In this document: positions 1 through 8,786 of the stretch, piece after piece
Numbering within the stretch: the stretch's first letter is position 1
How the letters are laid out: every line of letters starts with the position of its first letter
Origin: Sphingosinicella terrae
GTDB taxonomy: Bacteria > Pseudomonadota > Alphaproteobacteria > Sphingomonadales > Sphingomonadaceae
DNA length: 64,000 bases
Direction of reading: 5' to 3'
NCBI RefSeq assembly: GCF_003347635.1
Contig: NZ_QDFY01000009.1
Span: 88,893 to 152,892, forward strand
Notes under the pieces: generated by a model
Told to the model about the DNA's origin: nothing
Databases searched by the model: none
The model's input: only the letters and a program-made list of their open reading frames with translations
Translations under genes and position numbers: made by a program

Positions 1-308
1 TAGTCGACGCGCCGCGAAACGGGCCATTGGCTGTCGTCGATCGCGCGCAGTCGCTCCATGAAGCGCTGAAGTCCGGAATATTGGACGGACATGGCGGCCG
101 GCGAGTAATCCGGCACGCCATCGCGCATCGGCGGCGGCACGAAGGCGCGGAACTCGCCGTAGAGGGCGACCAGCTCCTGATACCTGGCCGGCACCGCCTC
201 GGACGCGACCGCGGCGGGCACGGCGGCCGGCGCCTGGGCCGCGCCGGCCGAAGCGGCGGCGAGCGCCAACAAGGAGACCGTCGTCGGGGCGAGCAGGCGT
301 CGGATCAT
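1..308 (-). CDS. DUF885 family peptidase, N-terminal part (runs off the window)
   Basis: The frame starts with ATG at 308 after a GGGAGG ribosome site and runs leftward off the window, so only about 102 residues are visible. They open with a signal peptide (MIRRLLAP then an Ala-rich core ending near AQA) followed by the typical DUF885 N-terminal block, including FVPPPMRDGVPDYSP and RRVDY. DUF885 proteins are secreted or periplasmic zinc-type peptidases. The gene follows the aminotransferase by 25 bases on the same strand, so it is probably the third gene of that operon. The catalytic part lies outside the window and cannot be judged. Confidence 0.85.
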   Translation of the reverse strand, partial: MIRRLLAPTTVSLLALAAASAGAAQAPAAVPAAVASEAVPARYQELVALYGEFRAFVPPPMRDGVPDYSPAAMSVQYSGLQRFMERLRAIDDSQWPVSRRVD

Positions 309-333
309 CGTCTTCCCTCCCATGCGCGACGGC

Positions 334-1503
334 CTACAGCCGGTTGAAGAAGCGGCTCAGCCGCTCCATCGCTTCGTTCAGGTGGGCCTCGGATACCGAG
401 CCAAAGCAGATACGCAGATGTCCCTCGCCCGCCGGCCCGTAGAAGGCGCCCGACTCGGTGACGACATGCGCCTCCTCGAGAATCGCGGTGGCGAGCTCCT
501 CGGAGTCGCGTCCCGTCCCGCGGATGTCGGGAAAGGCGTAGATGGTACCCTCGGGCATGGCGCAGGTGACGCCGGGCATCTGATTGAGCGCCCGCACGAC
601 GAGGTCGCGCTTGCGGCGGTCGGCCTCGACCATCGCGTGCATCGGCTCCAACGGACCGGTCACCGCCGCGTGCGCGCCCTCCTGGACGAAGACGTTCACA
701 TGGGTGACGTCCGTCATGACGATGCGCAGGATGGCCGGGATCAGCTTCGCGTCGGCGGCGAGATAGCCGATGCGCCAGCCGTCCATCGAATACGCCTTGG
801 TGAAGGCGAAGCAGGTGATGGTTCGCTCGCGCATGCCCGGCAGGCTGGCGATGCTGACATGCTCGGCCTTGTCGTAGGTGATATATTCGTACACCTCGTC
901 GGAAAGGACGAGCAGGTCGTGGGCGATGGCGAGGTCGGCGAGGTCCTGAAGCTCCTCGCGCGTATAGACCCGCCCGGTCGGGTTGGCCGGGTTGACCAGA
1001 ACGATCATCCGCGTGCGCGGCGTGATGCGGGCGGCGATCGCCGCCTTGTCGATGGCGAAGTTGCGCGAAGCGTCCAGCGGCGCGGTCACGATACGGCCCC
1101 CGGCCATCTCCGATTTGCCGATATGCTGCGGATAATAAGGCTCGAGCAGGATCACCTCGTCGCCCGGATCGATCGCCGCCATGAAGGCCGCGAAGGAGCC
1201 GTGAGTGAGGCCGTTGGTGACGAGGATCTCGTCGACGCCGTAGTCGAGCCGGTTGAAATCGCGCAGCTTCGCCGCCAGCGCCTCGCGCAAGCTCAAGGTG
1301 CCGCGGAAGTCCCCATAATGGACGATGCCGGCGTCGAGCGCGCGCTTGACCGCTTCCTTGATGTGGCCAGGCGTGTCGGCATGGGGCCGGCCGAACTCGA
1401 GATGGATGAGGTCGAGTCCCTCCGCTTCGAGCCGCGCGGCCTTCTCGTACATGCCGAAGCTCTTCTTCGAGCCCAGGACGAGCCGCTGAGCGGGCCATTT
1501 CAT
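334..1503 (-). CDS. PLP-dependent class I/II aminotransferase
   Basis: A 389-residue fold-type I aminotransferase of the aspartate/aromatic aminotransferase group, cytoplasmic. Visible family marks are NPANPTG at 171-177, SDEVYEY at 201-207, and the Schiff-base lysine K236 in FTKAYSMDGWRIGY. The C-terminal arginine that binds the substrate carboxylate is plausible in HLRICFGS. A GGAGG site lies 6 bases before the ATG. It sits between two DUF885 peptidase genes in one operon, which suggests that it deaminates amino acids released by those peptidases to 2-oxo acids, possibly feeding the indolepyruvate-type oxidoreductase at 15-18.7 kb. Substrate preference cannot be read from the sequence. Confidence 0.9.
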   Translation of the reverse strand: MKWPAQRLVLGSKKSFGMYEKAARLEAEGLDLIHLEFGRPHADTPGHIKEAVKRALDAGIVHYGDFRGTLSLREALAAKLRDFNRLDYGVDEILVTNGLTHGSFAAFMAAIDPGDEVILLEPYYPQHIGKSEMAGGRIVTAPLDASRNFAIDKAAIAARITPRTRMIVLVNPANPTGRVYTREELQDLADLAIAHDLLVLSDEVYEYITYDKAEHVSIASLPGMRERTITCFAFTKAYSMDGWRIGYLAADAKLIPAILRIVMTDVTHVNVFVQEGAHAAVTGPLEPMHAMVEADRRKRDLVVRALNQMPGVTCAMPEGTIYAFPDIRGTGRDSEELATAILEEAHVVTESGAFYGPAGEGHLRICFGSVSEAHLNEAMERLSRFFNRL

Positions 1504-1515
1504 CGCCGGTCCTCC

Positions 1516-3228
1516 TCAGTCGCGCCGGAGCTGCGAGAGCGGCGTGTGCGCCCAGAAGCGCGAGACTTCGTCGTCGTTCCCGGTGAGGTCGTAGCGCAGC
1601 AGCGACACCGGCAGCCGGCCGGTGTTCAACAGATAATCGTGGAATGCGCGCAGGGAGAAGGCATCCCCGAGCTGCCGCTTGCGATCGACCAGCAGCCGCT
1701 GGAGCTGCATCATGCCGATCGTGTAGGTCATGCCGTAGCCCGGCGGGCGGCGGATATAGATGCCCGCATCGACCCGCGCGACATTGTCGTCGAGGTAGGG
1801 CGTCCATTCCTTCCAGAACTCCATCACCTGCTCGACGCTCATCTCGTTGCGCTGCATCCGGACGTCGCCGATTGTGCGGGCGGCCCGGAACAGGCCGAAG
1901 ATGTAGATGAGCTCGCGCGTGCGCGGCCGCTCGTCGAAAAGGCCGAGCTGGAGCGCCGTCTCCTCGAGATAGAAGCCCCAGCCCTCGGTGCGTCCGCTGT
2001 CCGAGATGTGGGCCCGGATCGGGTGCTGGACGCGGCGGGCCGCATGGCCGTCGAACCGGTGGCCCGGAAAGGTAGCGTGCAGATGATCCGGAGAGGCGTC
2101 GCGGAACTGGATCTGCTCCCAGAACATCGGCCCGTTCTCGCGGACGATCCAGGGCGCGTTGTAGCCCATCTCCTGGTAGGTCCTGGGCATATAGTCGGGG
2201 ATGGTGAGGATCTCCTCCTCGGCCAGCCAGCGCCGGATCATCGCGTCCGTCCCCGCGAGCTGGGCTTCATATTCCTCACCCGACTGCGCCAGTTCGACCT
2301 CAGGAAGCTCGCGGTTGCGGTGCCGCTCGGTCGTGTAGAAGGCCCAATGCCGTTCCAGCTCGCGTTGCGCGAGGGTGACGATATCGTCCGAATCGTAGGG
2401 CATCAGCCGCACGTTGGTGAGGAACCAGTCATAGGCGGCGCGGCCGACGCCGGCCTTAGCGGTCATCCGCGGGCGGTTCGCGGCCAGCCAGTCGCGGAAT
2501 TCCACAATAGCCTGCTCGGCCGCTCTGATGTCGGCGACCAGATCCGGCTGCTGCTGCTCGGCGCGGCCGCGAAGGTCGGCGAACCAGCCGATCAGGCCGG
2601 CGGGCTCCACCGCACGATAGGGCATGCCGTGGCCGACGCCGTCGCCGTTGGAGAGATTGTGGAGGGCGAGGTCGGCATAGTCGCCCGCGACCGAATCGAG
2701 GTTGATGAGCGCCTGGGCCAGCTTGGCGGGGATGCTCCGCAGCCGAGTCCGGAGGGCGGCGAGCTCCTCACCCTCCAGCGGAAGCTCCGTGTAGGCGAGG
2801 CGCTGGATCTCGTCGACATACATTCCCGGATCGCGCGCCCACGGCTTGGTGACGTTGAGCGTGAAATCCTCGAGGTCCATTTGCGCGCGGACGGCGAGAT
2901 AGTCGACCTGCTTGTGCCGGTCCCAGCTGGCGACAGCGAAGTCGGGGAGGCGTGCCTGGAACGCCCTGAGCTCGGCGCGGCGGCGATCCGTCGCGGCGGG
3001 GCTGTAGTCGACGACGCCGTCGGCCGGCCGCGCCGTCCGCCAGGCGTGGAATTGAGTGAAGAGCGCAACGAAGTCGTCATAGCTGCCGGCCCCGTTCGGC
3101 GGACCCGGTCGCTCCGGCCCCGCCTGGGCGGCCTGGGCCGGCGAATCGGCCCAAGCGGCGGATGGTGCGAGCGCCGCCGCGCTCGTCATCAGCCAAGCCA
3201 AGAAAAGCCCCGTTCCCCTTCGCATCAT
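1516..3228 (-). CDS. Secreted DUF885 peptidase paralogue with altered HExxPGH motif
   Basis: A 570-residue DUF885 protein. The start at 3228 is chosen because a GGAGGTG ribosome site lies just upstream and it opens a clear signal peptide (MMRRGTGLFLAWLMTSAAA...AWA). The frame is open further upstream but the added residues are not family-like. The core includes YMPRTYQEMGY, the EGWGFYLEE motif, and C-terminal FHDYLLNTGRLPVSLLRYDL. Unlike the paralogues in this window (HEGVPGH, HEAAPGH), the metal-motif position reads HATFPGH at 384-390, so the usual Glu is Ala. Either it belongs to a subfamily with different active-site chemistry or it is not an active peptidase. First gene of a minus operon with the aminotransferase. 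Confidence 0.88.
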   Translation of the reverse strand: MMRRGTGLFLAWLMTSAAALAPSAAWADSPAQAAQAGPERPGPPNGAGSYDDFVALFTQFHAWRTARPADGVVDYSPAATDRRRAELRAFQARLPDFAVASWDRHKQVDYLAVRAQMDLEDFTLNVTKPWARDPGMYVDEIQRLAYTELPLEGEELAALRTRLRSIPAKLAQALINLDSVAGDYADLALHNLSNGDGVGHGMPYRAVEPAGLIGWFADLRGRAEQQQPDLVADIRAAEQAIVEFRDWLAANRPRMTAKAGVGRAAYDWFLTNVRLMPYDSDDIVTLAQRELERHWAFYTTERHRNRELPEVELAQSGEEYEAQLAGTDAMIRRWLAEEEILTIPDYMPRTYQEMGYNAPWIVRENGPMFWEQIQFRDASPDHLHATFPGHRFDGHAARRVQHPIRAHISDSGRTEGWGFYLEETALQLGLFDERPRTRELIYIFGLFRAARTIGDVRMQRNEMSVEQVMEFWKEWTPYLDDNVARVDAGIYIRRPPGYGMTYTIGMMQLQRLLVDRKRQLGDAFSLRAFHDYLLNTGRLPVSLLRYDLTGNDDEVSRFWAHTPLSQLRRD

Positions 3229-3618
3229 CTCGCACCTCCACCCTTGGTGCCGGCGTGGTTGGCCGCCGTGCCGGCCGTGCGCCGATCTCAAGCACTCCAA
3301 TTCATGTGAATATGGACATAGTTTCGTTTCGGCGCGCGGGTCAATCCGCAAATCGGCGGTAGCGCCGGCGAATTGGCGTGCCGCCGCCGGTCGCGCCGGT
3401 GGCGAATCGCGCCGAGTGCCGTGTTTTTCCCGGTATGAAACTGGGCAGCGAATCACGCATGAGCCCCGCTAGCGGGCGGACGCCGCTCGGCGCAATGCGC
3501 TGAGATCGGTCAATTTTTCACGTCATCCGGCAAGCCGCTTGATCGCCGCTCCTAATTATGATCAAAATCACGCATATTCTCACTCAAAAAAGCACATGCC
3601 GTGGGGCGGGAGGGAGCG
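3229..3618. promoter_or_regulatory. Divergent intergenic region between DUF885 and TonB-receptor operons
   Basis: 390 bases without a gene separate two divergently transcribed operons, so it must hold both promoters. Two AT-rich islands stand out in otherwise GC-rich DNA: one near 3300-3322 (contains GTGAATATGGACATA) and one at 3553-3590 (contains ATCACGCATATTCTCAC). A similar AT-rich string, ATCATATGCAAATTCAC, precedes the amidohydrolase gene at 21463-21479. Read toward their genes all three contain a [GC]CAwATTC(tc)AC core. They may be -10 regions or operators for the MarR protein encoded at 22.9 kb; this is inference. Confidence 0.4.
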
Positions 3619-6501
3619 ATGATGGATATGAAGCGGGGTAGGGCGACGAGGACGAATCTAAGGGGTGGCTCCGCCATCCTCCTGGCGGTGCTGGCCGCCG
3701 ATGCCGTGTTTGCGCAGGCCGTGGAAGAGCCAGTCGCCGTCGACACGGCGCCCGAGACGGCCCTGCAGGGCGATGCGGGCGGCGAGGCGATCGTCATCAC
3801 CGGATCGCGCATCCCGCGGCCCGACGTCGAGTCGAACAGCCCGGTGAACGTGATCGGCGAGGAGGAGATCCAGCTCACCGCCGCGAACGAGACCGAGCAG
3901 ATCTTGAACTCCATGCCGCAATTCGTGGCGGGCTTCGGCTCGCAATCGAACAATCCGGGCAACGGCACGGCGACGGTCAACCTGCGTAACCTCGGCACCG
4001 TCCGGACGCTGGTCCTGATGAACGGCCGCCGCATCGTCGGCTCCGGCGAGGACGGCGTCGTCGACATCAACATGATCCCTCCGGCGCTGATCAGCCGCGT
4101 TGACGTCGTCACCGGCGGCGCCTCTGCCGTCTATGGCTCGGACGCCATGGCCGGCGTCGTCAATTTCATCATGAAGGATGATTTCGAGGGAATGGAGATC
4201 GGCGGCTCGGCCGGTGTCTCGAGCCGCGGCGACAGCGCGCGCTACAATATCGACCTCACCGTGGGCGGCAATTTCGCCGACGGCCGCGGCAATGTCGTCT
4301 TCTACGCCAACTATTTCGATCGTGCGCAGACCCGCGGTGCGGCTCGCGACCATGCCACTTTGTTCCTGGTCGACGCGGTGCAGAACGGCCAGGGCGTGCT
4401 CGTCCCGGGCGGAAATGCGGTGACGCCGCAGGGCACGATCTTCTCGCCCTCCCTGGTCGGCCTGACCGATCCGTTCGGCAACGTGATCGGGCCGCAGGGC
4501 ATCTTCTTCGCGGAGGAGGGCTGGCGCGCCTACCGGACGAGCGACGGCTTCAACGACCGTCCGTTCAACAACCTCCAGCTTCCCTTGGAGCGCATCCAGG
4601 CGGCGGTGCTCGGCCACTACGAAGTGACCGACGACATCACCTTCTTTTGGGAAGGCACCTATGCCCGCACGCGGGTGAACTCGACGCTGGGAGCGCTGCC
4701 GATGAGCAGCTCGGGCTTCATCCCGGGCTTTCAGCTCGACCTGCGCAATCCCTATCTACCGGACACGCTGCGCGACTTCCTGAGCGTCAATCTCGATGCG
4801 GACGGCAACAATCTCGTCCCGTTGAACATCAATCGCCGCGTCCTCGAATCCGGCCCCCGCACCAGCGACCAGACCCGCGATTTCTGGCGGGCCGTCGTCG
4901 GCCTGCGGGGCGGCCTCACCGATCAGCTGAACTGGGAAGTCTTCTTCAACCACGGCGAGAATGACCTCACCGACGAGCAGGGCGGCGGCGTCCTCATCGA
5001 CAATTTTGCCGCCATGTTCCTGACGGACCCCAACGATCCCTTCTCCTGCGCCAATGGCGATCCGGACTGCGTCGTCATCAATCCGTTCGGACGCGACGCG
5101 CTCACCCAGGAGATGGTCGACTATTACAATGTCGATCTGGTGAACCACACCCGCGTCCGGCAGACCCAGGTCGGCGGCACGATCAGCGGCTCGCTCTTCT
5201 CGCTTCCCGCCGGCGACGTCGGCATCGCGGTCGGCGCCGAGTATCGCAAGGAGTCGGCACGCTTCCAGCCAGACCAGCTCTACGTGCTCGGCGAGGCGAT
5301 CTCACGTTCCGCCGGCCTGCAGCCGACTGGCGGCAGCTATGACGTCACCGAAGTGTTCGGCGAACTGTACGTGCCGATCCTGGCGGATCGGCCGGGCTTC
5401 GAGCTGCTCGCCTTCGAGGGCGGCATCCGCTTCTCCGACTATTCGACGGCGGGTTCGGTCCTGTCATACAAGCTGGGCGGCGAATATTCCCCGTTCCGCG
5501 GCCTCAAGTTCCGCGGCCTCTACCAGCGGGCGGTGCGCGCGCCGAACATCACCGAGCTCTACTCGGGCGCCACGAACACCGCGCCGCTCGCGACCGACTT
5601 CTGCAACGCGACGCCGACGCGGACGGCCGCCGAGCGTGCCTTCTGCCTCGAGTTGGGCGTCCCGGCGGCGCTGATCGACGTCTTCCAGCAGGAGAATGTG
5701 CAGATCCGCGCCGTCACCGGTGGCAATCCGGATCTGTTCGAGGAGACGTCCGATACCTGGTCGGTCGGTGCGGTGGTCCGTCCGGACTTCATCCCGAACC
5801 TCCAATTCACCGTCGACTATTACAACATCAAGATCACCGACGCGATCGCGCTGTTCGGCGGTGGCCTCCAACCGACGATCAACGCCTGCCGGGGCAATCT
5901 CTCGCTCGACAACCCGTTCTGCGTCCCGCTGCAGACTCGTACGCCCGACGGACAGCTCCAGGACGTGCCGCTGCGCAACCAGAACATCGCCGAGATCACC
6001 GCATCGGGCATCGACTTCCGGCTCGACTACCGCCACGGGATCGGGCGCTACGGCGAACTCTCCTACTTCATTGCCGGTGCCTATCTCTTTGAGAACGAGA
6101 CGACGAGCAGCCCGGTGCTCAACCCGATCGATTGCGCCGGCTTCATCGGCGGCGGAAGCTGCGGCAGCGCCAATCCGAAGTGGCGGTTCAGCCAGCGCCT
6201 GACCTGGGAGTTTGACGCGTATCAGATCTCGCTGCGTCACCGCTTCGTCGGATCGGCCAGGGACGGTCGCATCGCGGCGGCCATCTCGACGGGCTCGGCG
6301 CCGCCGCTGCTGGCGGTGCCGAGAACGCCGGACGTCCACTATTTCGACCTCAGCGCCAACGTGCGGGTGAACGATCGCTTCCGGTTCTACGGCACCGTCG
6401 ACAACCTCTTCGACCGCGATCCGCCGTTCCAGCTCTACGAGCGGCAGACCTATGACGCTATCGGCCGCCGCTTCACCGTCGGCTTCACGGCGAACTTCTG
6501 A
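3619..6501 (+). CDS. TonB-dependent receptor
   Basis: A 960-residue outer-membrane receptor. ATG 3619 is taken as the start because GGGAGGGAG lies just upstream; a start 18 bases earlier is possible. After a signal peptide ending at VFAQA come the TonB-box region IVITGSRIPRP, the plug domain (NLRNLGTVRTLVLMNGRR, SAVYGSDAMAGVVNFI), and a long beta-barrel ending in the aromatic terminus FTVGFTANF needed for barrel insertion. No N-terminal STN domain is present, so it is not of the sigma-signalling type. It leads an operon with an S9 peptidase, a DUF885 peptidase and a carrier, consistent with peptide uptake. Confidence 0.93.
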   Translation: MMDMKRGRATRTNLRGGSAILLAVLAADAVFAQAVEEPVAVDTAPETALQGDAGGEAIVITGSRIPRPDVESNSPVNVIGEEEIQLTAANETEQILNSMPQFVAGFGSQSNNPGNGTATVNLRNLGTVRTLVLMNGRRIVGSGEDGVVDINMIPPALISRVDVVTGGASAVYGSDAMAGVVNFIMKDDFEGMEIGGSAGVSSRGDSARYNIDLTVGGNFADGRGNVVFYANYFDRAQTRGAARDHATLFLVDAVQNGQGVLVPGGNAVTPQGTIFSPSLVGLTDPFGNVIGPQGIFFAEEGWRAYRTSDGFNDRPFNNLQLPLERIQAAVLGHYEVTDDITFFWEGTYARTRVNSTLGALPMSSSGFIPGFQLDLRNPYLPDTLRDFLSVNLDADGNNLVPLNINRRVLESGPRTSDQTRDFWRAVVGLRGGLTDQLNWEVFFNHGENDLTDEQGGGVLIDNFAAMFLTDPNDPFSCANGDPDCVVINPFGRDALTQEMVDYYNVDLVNHTRVRQTQVGGTISGSLFSLPAGDVGIAVGAEYRKESARFQPDQLYVLGEAISRSAGLQPTGGSYDVTEVFGELYVPILADRPGFELLAFEGGIRFSDYSTAGSVLSYKLGGEYSPFRGLKFRGLYQRAVRAPNITELYSGATNTAPLATDFCNATPTRTAAERAFCLELGVPAALIDVFQQENVQIRAVTGGNPDLFEETSDTWSVGAVVRPDFIPNLQFTVDYYNIKITDAIALFGGGLQPTINACRGNLSLDNPFCVPLQTRTPDGQLQDVPLRNQNIAEITASGIDFRLDYRHGIGRYGELSYFIAGAYLFENETTSSPVLNPIDCAGFIGGGSCGSANPKWRFSQRLTWEFDAYQISLRHRFVGSARDGRIAAAISTGSAPPLLAVPRTPDVHYFDLSANVRVNDRFRFYGTVDNLFDRDPPFQLYERQTYDAIGRRFTVGFTANF

Positions 6502-6551
6502 GGCGAAAGGGCGGTCGACACGGGTCCAGGCATTCTCGAAAAAGCATTGTT

Positions 6552-8786
6552 ATGAACATGAATCGAATCCTCGCCCGCGCCTTTGCCGCCCTGGTGCTGT
6601 TCGTCGCGACCGCCCCTGCCGCCCAAGCGCAGGCCCAGAGCCATGCGCCGGCGCGGGGGACGGCCGACGTGCCGGGCACGAACCTATCGATCGACGAGCT
6701 CTATCAATATCGGAGCCTCGTCGGCACGACGCCGGAAGGCTATAGCTGGTCCGCCGACGGACGGCAGCTCCTGTTCCTCTGGAACGAGGAAGGCTACAGC
6801 TTCCGCGACATCTGGTCCTACTCGCCTCAGAGCGGCGAGCGGACCCGCCTGACCTTCCTGGCCCGCAATGTCGCGCCCGAGAGCGAGCGCCGCGGAATCT
6901 CCGAAGCCTTGTTCCTCGATAGCGAGCGCATCGCCTTCGTCGTCGATGGCAAGCTCCATCTGCGCGAGGCCGACGGCACGGTAACGCCGATCGAGACCGA
7001 CAAGAGCGCGATCCGCCGGCTGACCCTCTCGCCCAACGGGCGTACGCTGGCGTTCGTCTCCGGGCAGCCGGTCGACTCTCGTAGCCGCGTGACGCTGGGC
7101 GGATTGCTCTGGACCCGCGACGCCGCCGCCCGGGGCGACACGGCCGCGCGCCGAGTGGTCGGGGCGGACGATCCCAAAATCCACGTTTCGGACTACGAAT
7201 GGGCGCAGGACAGCCGCGCCATTGCGTTCGAGCAGTCGGACGACCGGGCCATGCCCGAGCGCGACATCCATTATTACGCCAATGGCGAGCTCCAGAACAA
7301 CCGCGTCATCCGTGCCTTTCCCGGCGACGAGACGACGCAGGCGCGCATCGGCATCGTCGATCTCGCCTCGCTTCGGACCCGCTTCTTCGAGCGGCCCGAC
7401 GCGAAGCACCATATCTGGGGCTTCGGCCTTTCCCGCGACGGCCGGCGGTTGTTCATCAACAGTTCCGACCTCGAGGTGAAGGAGCACAGCATCTACGTCT
7501 TCGACGCCGCGACCGGGGCGCGCGAGACCTTCTATCAGGAACGCGATCCCCGCCACATCCGGCCCGACTGGCGGGTCGAATGGGCGCCGGGCGATCGCGG
7601 CCTCATCATCCTCACCGACCGCGACGGCTGGCTCCAGCTCTATCACCAGGAGCGCGCGGGAAGCGTGCCGCGGCAGATCACCCGTGGCGAATGGGAGATC
7701 GAATCCTTCGCCGTGGACAACGCCAACGACCAGATCTACTTCGTCGCGAACGAATCCTACATCCCCGAGCGGCAGCTCTATCGTGTGGCCCTGACTGGCG
7801 GCCCGATCCAACGGGTGAGCCCCGACACGCCGGGAACGCACGTGCCGACCTATTCCCCCGACTTCCGGCACATTGCGAGCTTCTTCACCAACGATACGAC
7901 GCCGCCCGAATTGTTCGTCATCGATCCGGCGCGTCCGCGCGACGCCAGGCAGGTGACGCGCTCGCCGCAGCCCGAATTCCATCAGCAGACCTGGGCAAGT
8001 ATCGGCTATGTCGAGTTTCCCAGCCATGTCGACGGGACGCCGCTGATCGGTCGGCTCAGCCTTCCCGCCAATTACGATCCGAACAAGCGCTACCCGCTGA
8101 TCGTCGGCTCGATCTATTCGGACGCCGTCCGCAACCAGTGGGGCGGACGCCGCGCGCATCCGACTTGGGGAATCGATCAGTATTTCGTCGCCCAGGGCTA
8201 TATCGTCCTGAACGTCAACATCCGCGGCAGTTGGGGGCAAGGGCGCGCCCATACGCAGGGCCAGCTTCACAGTTATGGCGAGACCGACATCAACGATCTC
8301 GAGAGCGGCGTGCGCTACCTGGTCGCCGAGGGCTATGTCGATCCTGAGCGGGTCGGCATCTGGGGCTCCAGCTATGGCGGGCTGATGACGATCATGTCGC
8401 TGGCAAGAAAGCCGGGAGTCTATGCCGCCGGCATCGCGGGTGCGCCGGCCACCAACGTCTGGCACGCTTATCCCTCGCAGATGTGGATCATGGGCCCGCC
8501 TGACGGCCCGGATATGCCCGGCCGCTACGAGGCGCAGTCGCCGCTCTACCAGGTCCAGGGCGTTCGCGATCCGCTGATGATCATCCACGGCACCCGCGAT
8601 CCGGTCGTGCTCTATTCGGACACGGTCGCCCTCACCGAGCGGATGATCGCGAACAACCAGATGTTTGAGCTCGTCAGCCTGCCGGGCGCGAACCATGCCT
8701 GGGCGAGCGACAATCTTCCGCAGACCCGCTTCGCCTTCAAGAAGATGGTCGAGTTCTTCGACCGCCACCTGAGGCCCGGCGAGTGA
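6552..8786 (+). CDS. Secreted S9 (prolyl oligopeptidase/DPP-IV-like) serine peptidase
   Basis: A 744-residue S9 peptidase with a signal peptide (AALVLFVATAPAAQAQ). The N-terminal two-thirds is a WD/propeller-like region with repeated SPNGR and SRDGR motifs. The C-terminal alpha/beta hydrolase holds the triad Ser607 (WGSSYGG), Asp683 (HGTRDPVV) and His715 (GANHAW). The family cuts short peptides, often after proline, in the periplasm. It follows the TonB receptor by 50 bases. Its stop overlaps the start of the next gene (TGATG), so the two are translationally coupled. A second ATG six bases downstream is an alternative start. Confidence 0.93.
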   Translation: MNMNRILARAFAALVLFVATAPAAQAQAQSHAPARGTADVPGTNLSIDELYQYRSLVGTTPEGYSWSADGRQLLFLWNEEGYSFRDIWSYSPQSGERTRLTFLARNVAPESERRGISEALFLDSERIAFVVDGKLHLREADGTVTPIETDKSAIRRLTLSPNGRTLAFVSGQPVDSRSRVTLGGLLWTRDAAARGDTAARRVVGADDPKIHVSDYEWAQDSRAIAFEQSDDRAMPERDIHYYANGELQNNRVIRAFPGDETTQARIGIVDLASLRTRFFERPDAKHHIWGFGLSRDGRRLFINSSDLEVKEHSIYVFDAATGARETFYQERDPRHIRPDWRVEWAPGDRGLIILTDRDGWLQLYHQERAGSVPRQITRGEWEIESFAVDNANDQIYFVANESYIPERQLYRVALTGGPIQRVSPDTPGTHVPTYSPDFRHIASFFTNDTTPPELFVIDPARPRDARQVTRSPQPEFHQQTWASIGYVEFPSHVDGTPLIGRLSLPANYDPNKRYPLIVGSIYSDAVRNQWGGRRAHPTWGIDQYFVAQGYIVLNVNIRGSWGQGRAHTQGQLHSYGETDINDLESGVRYLVAEGYVDPERVGIWGSSYGGLMTIMSLARKPGVYAAGIAGAPATNVWHAYPSQMWIMGPPDGPDMPGRYEAQSPLYQVQGVRDPLMIIHGTRDPVVLYSDTVALTERMIANNQMFELVSLPGANHAWASDNLPQTRFAFKKMVEFFDRHLRPGE

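Noticed and set aside
322..3309. Open frame of about 995 codons on the plus strand
   Set aside because: It is antisense to the aminotransferase and DUF885 genes, rich in Arg/Asp/Gly/Val in the way of high-GC shadow frames, and has no recognisable domain.
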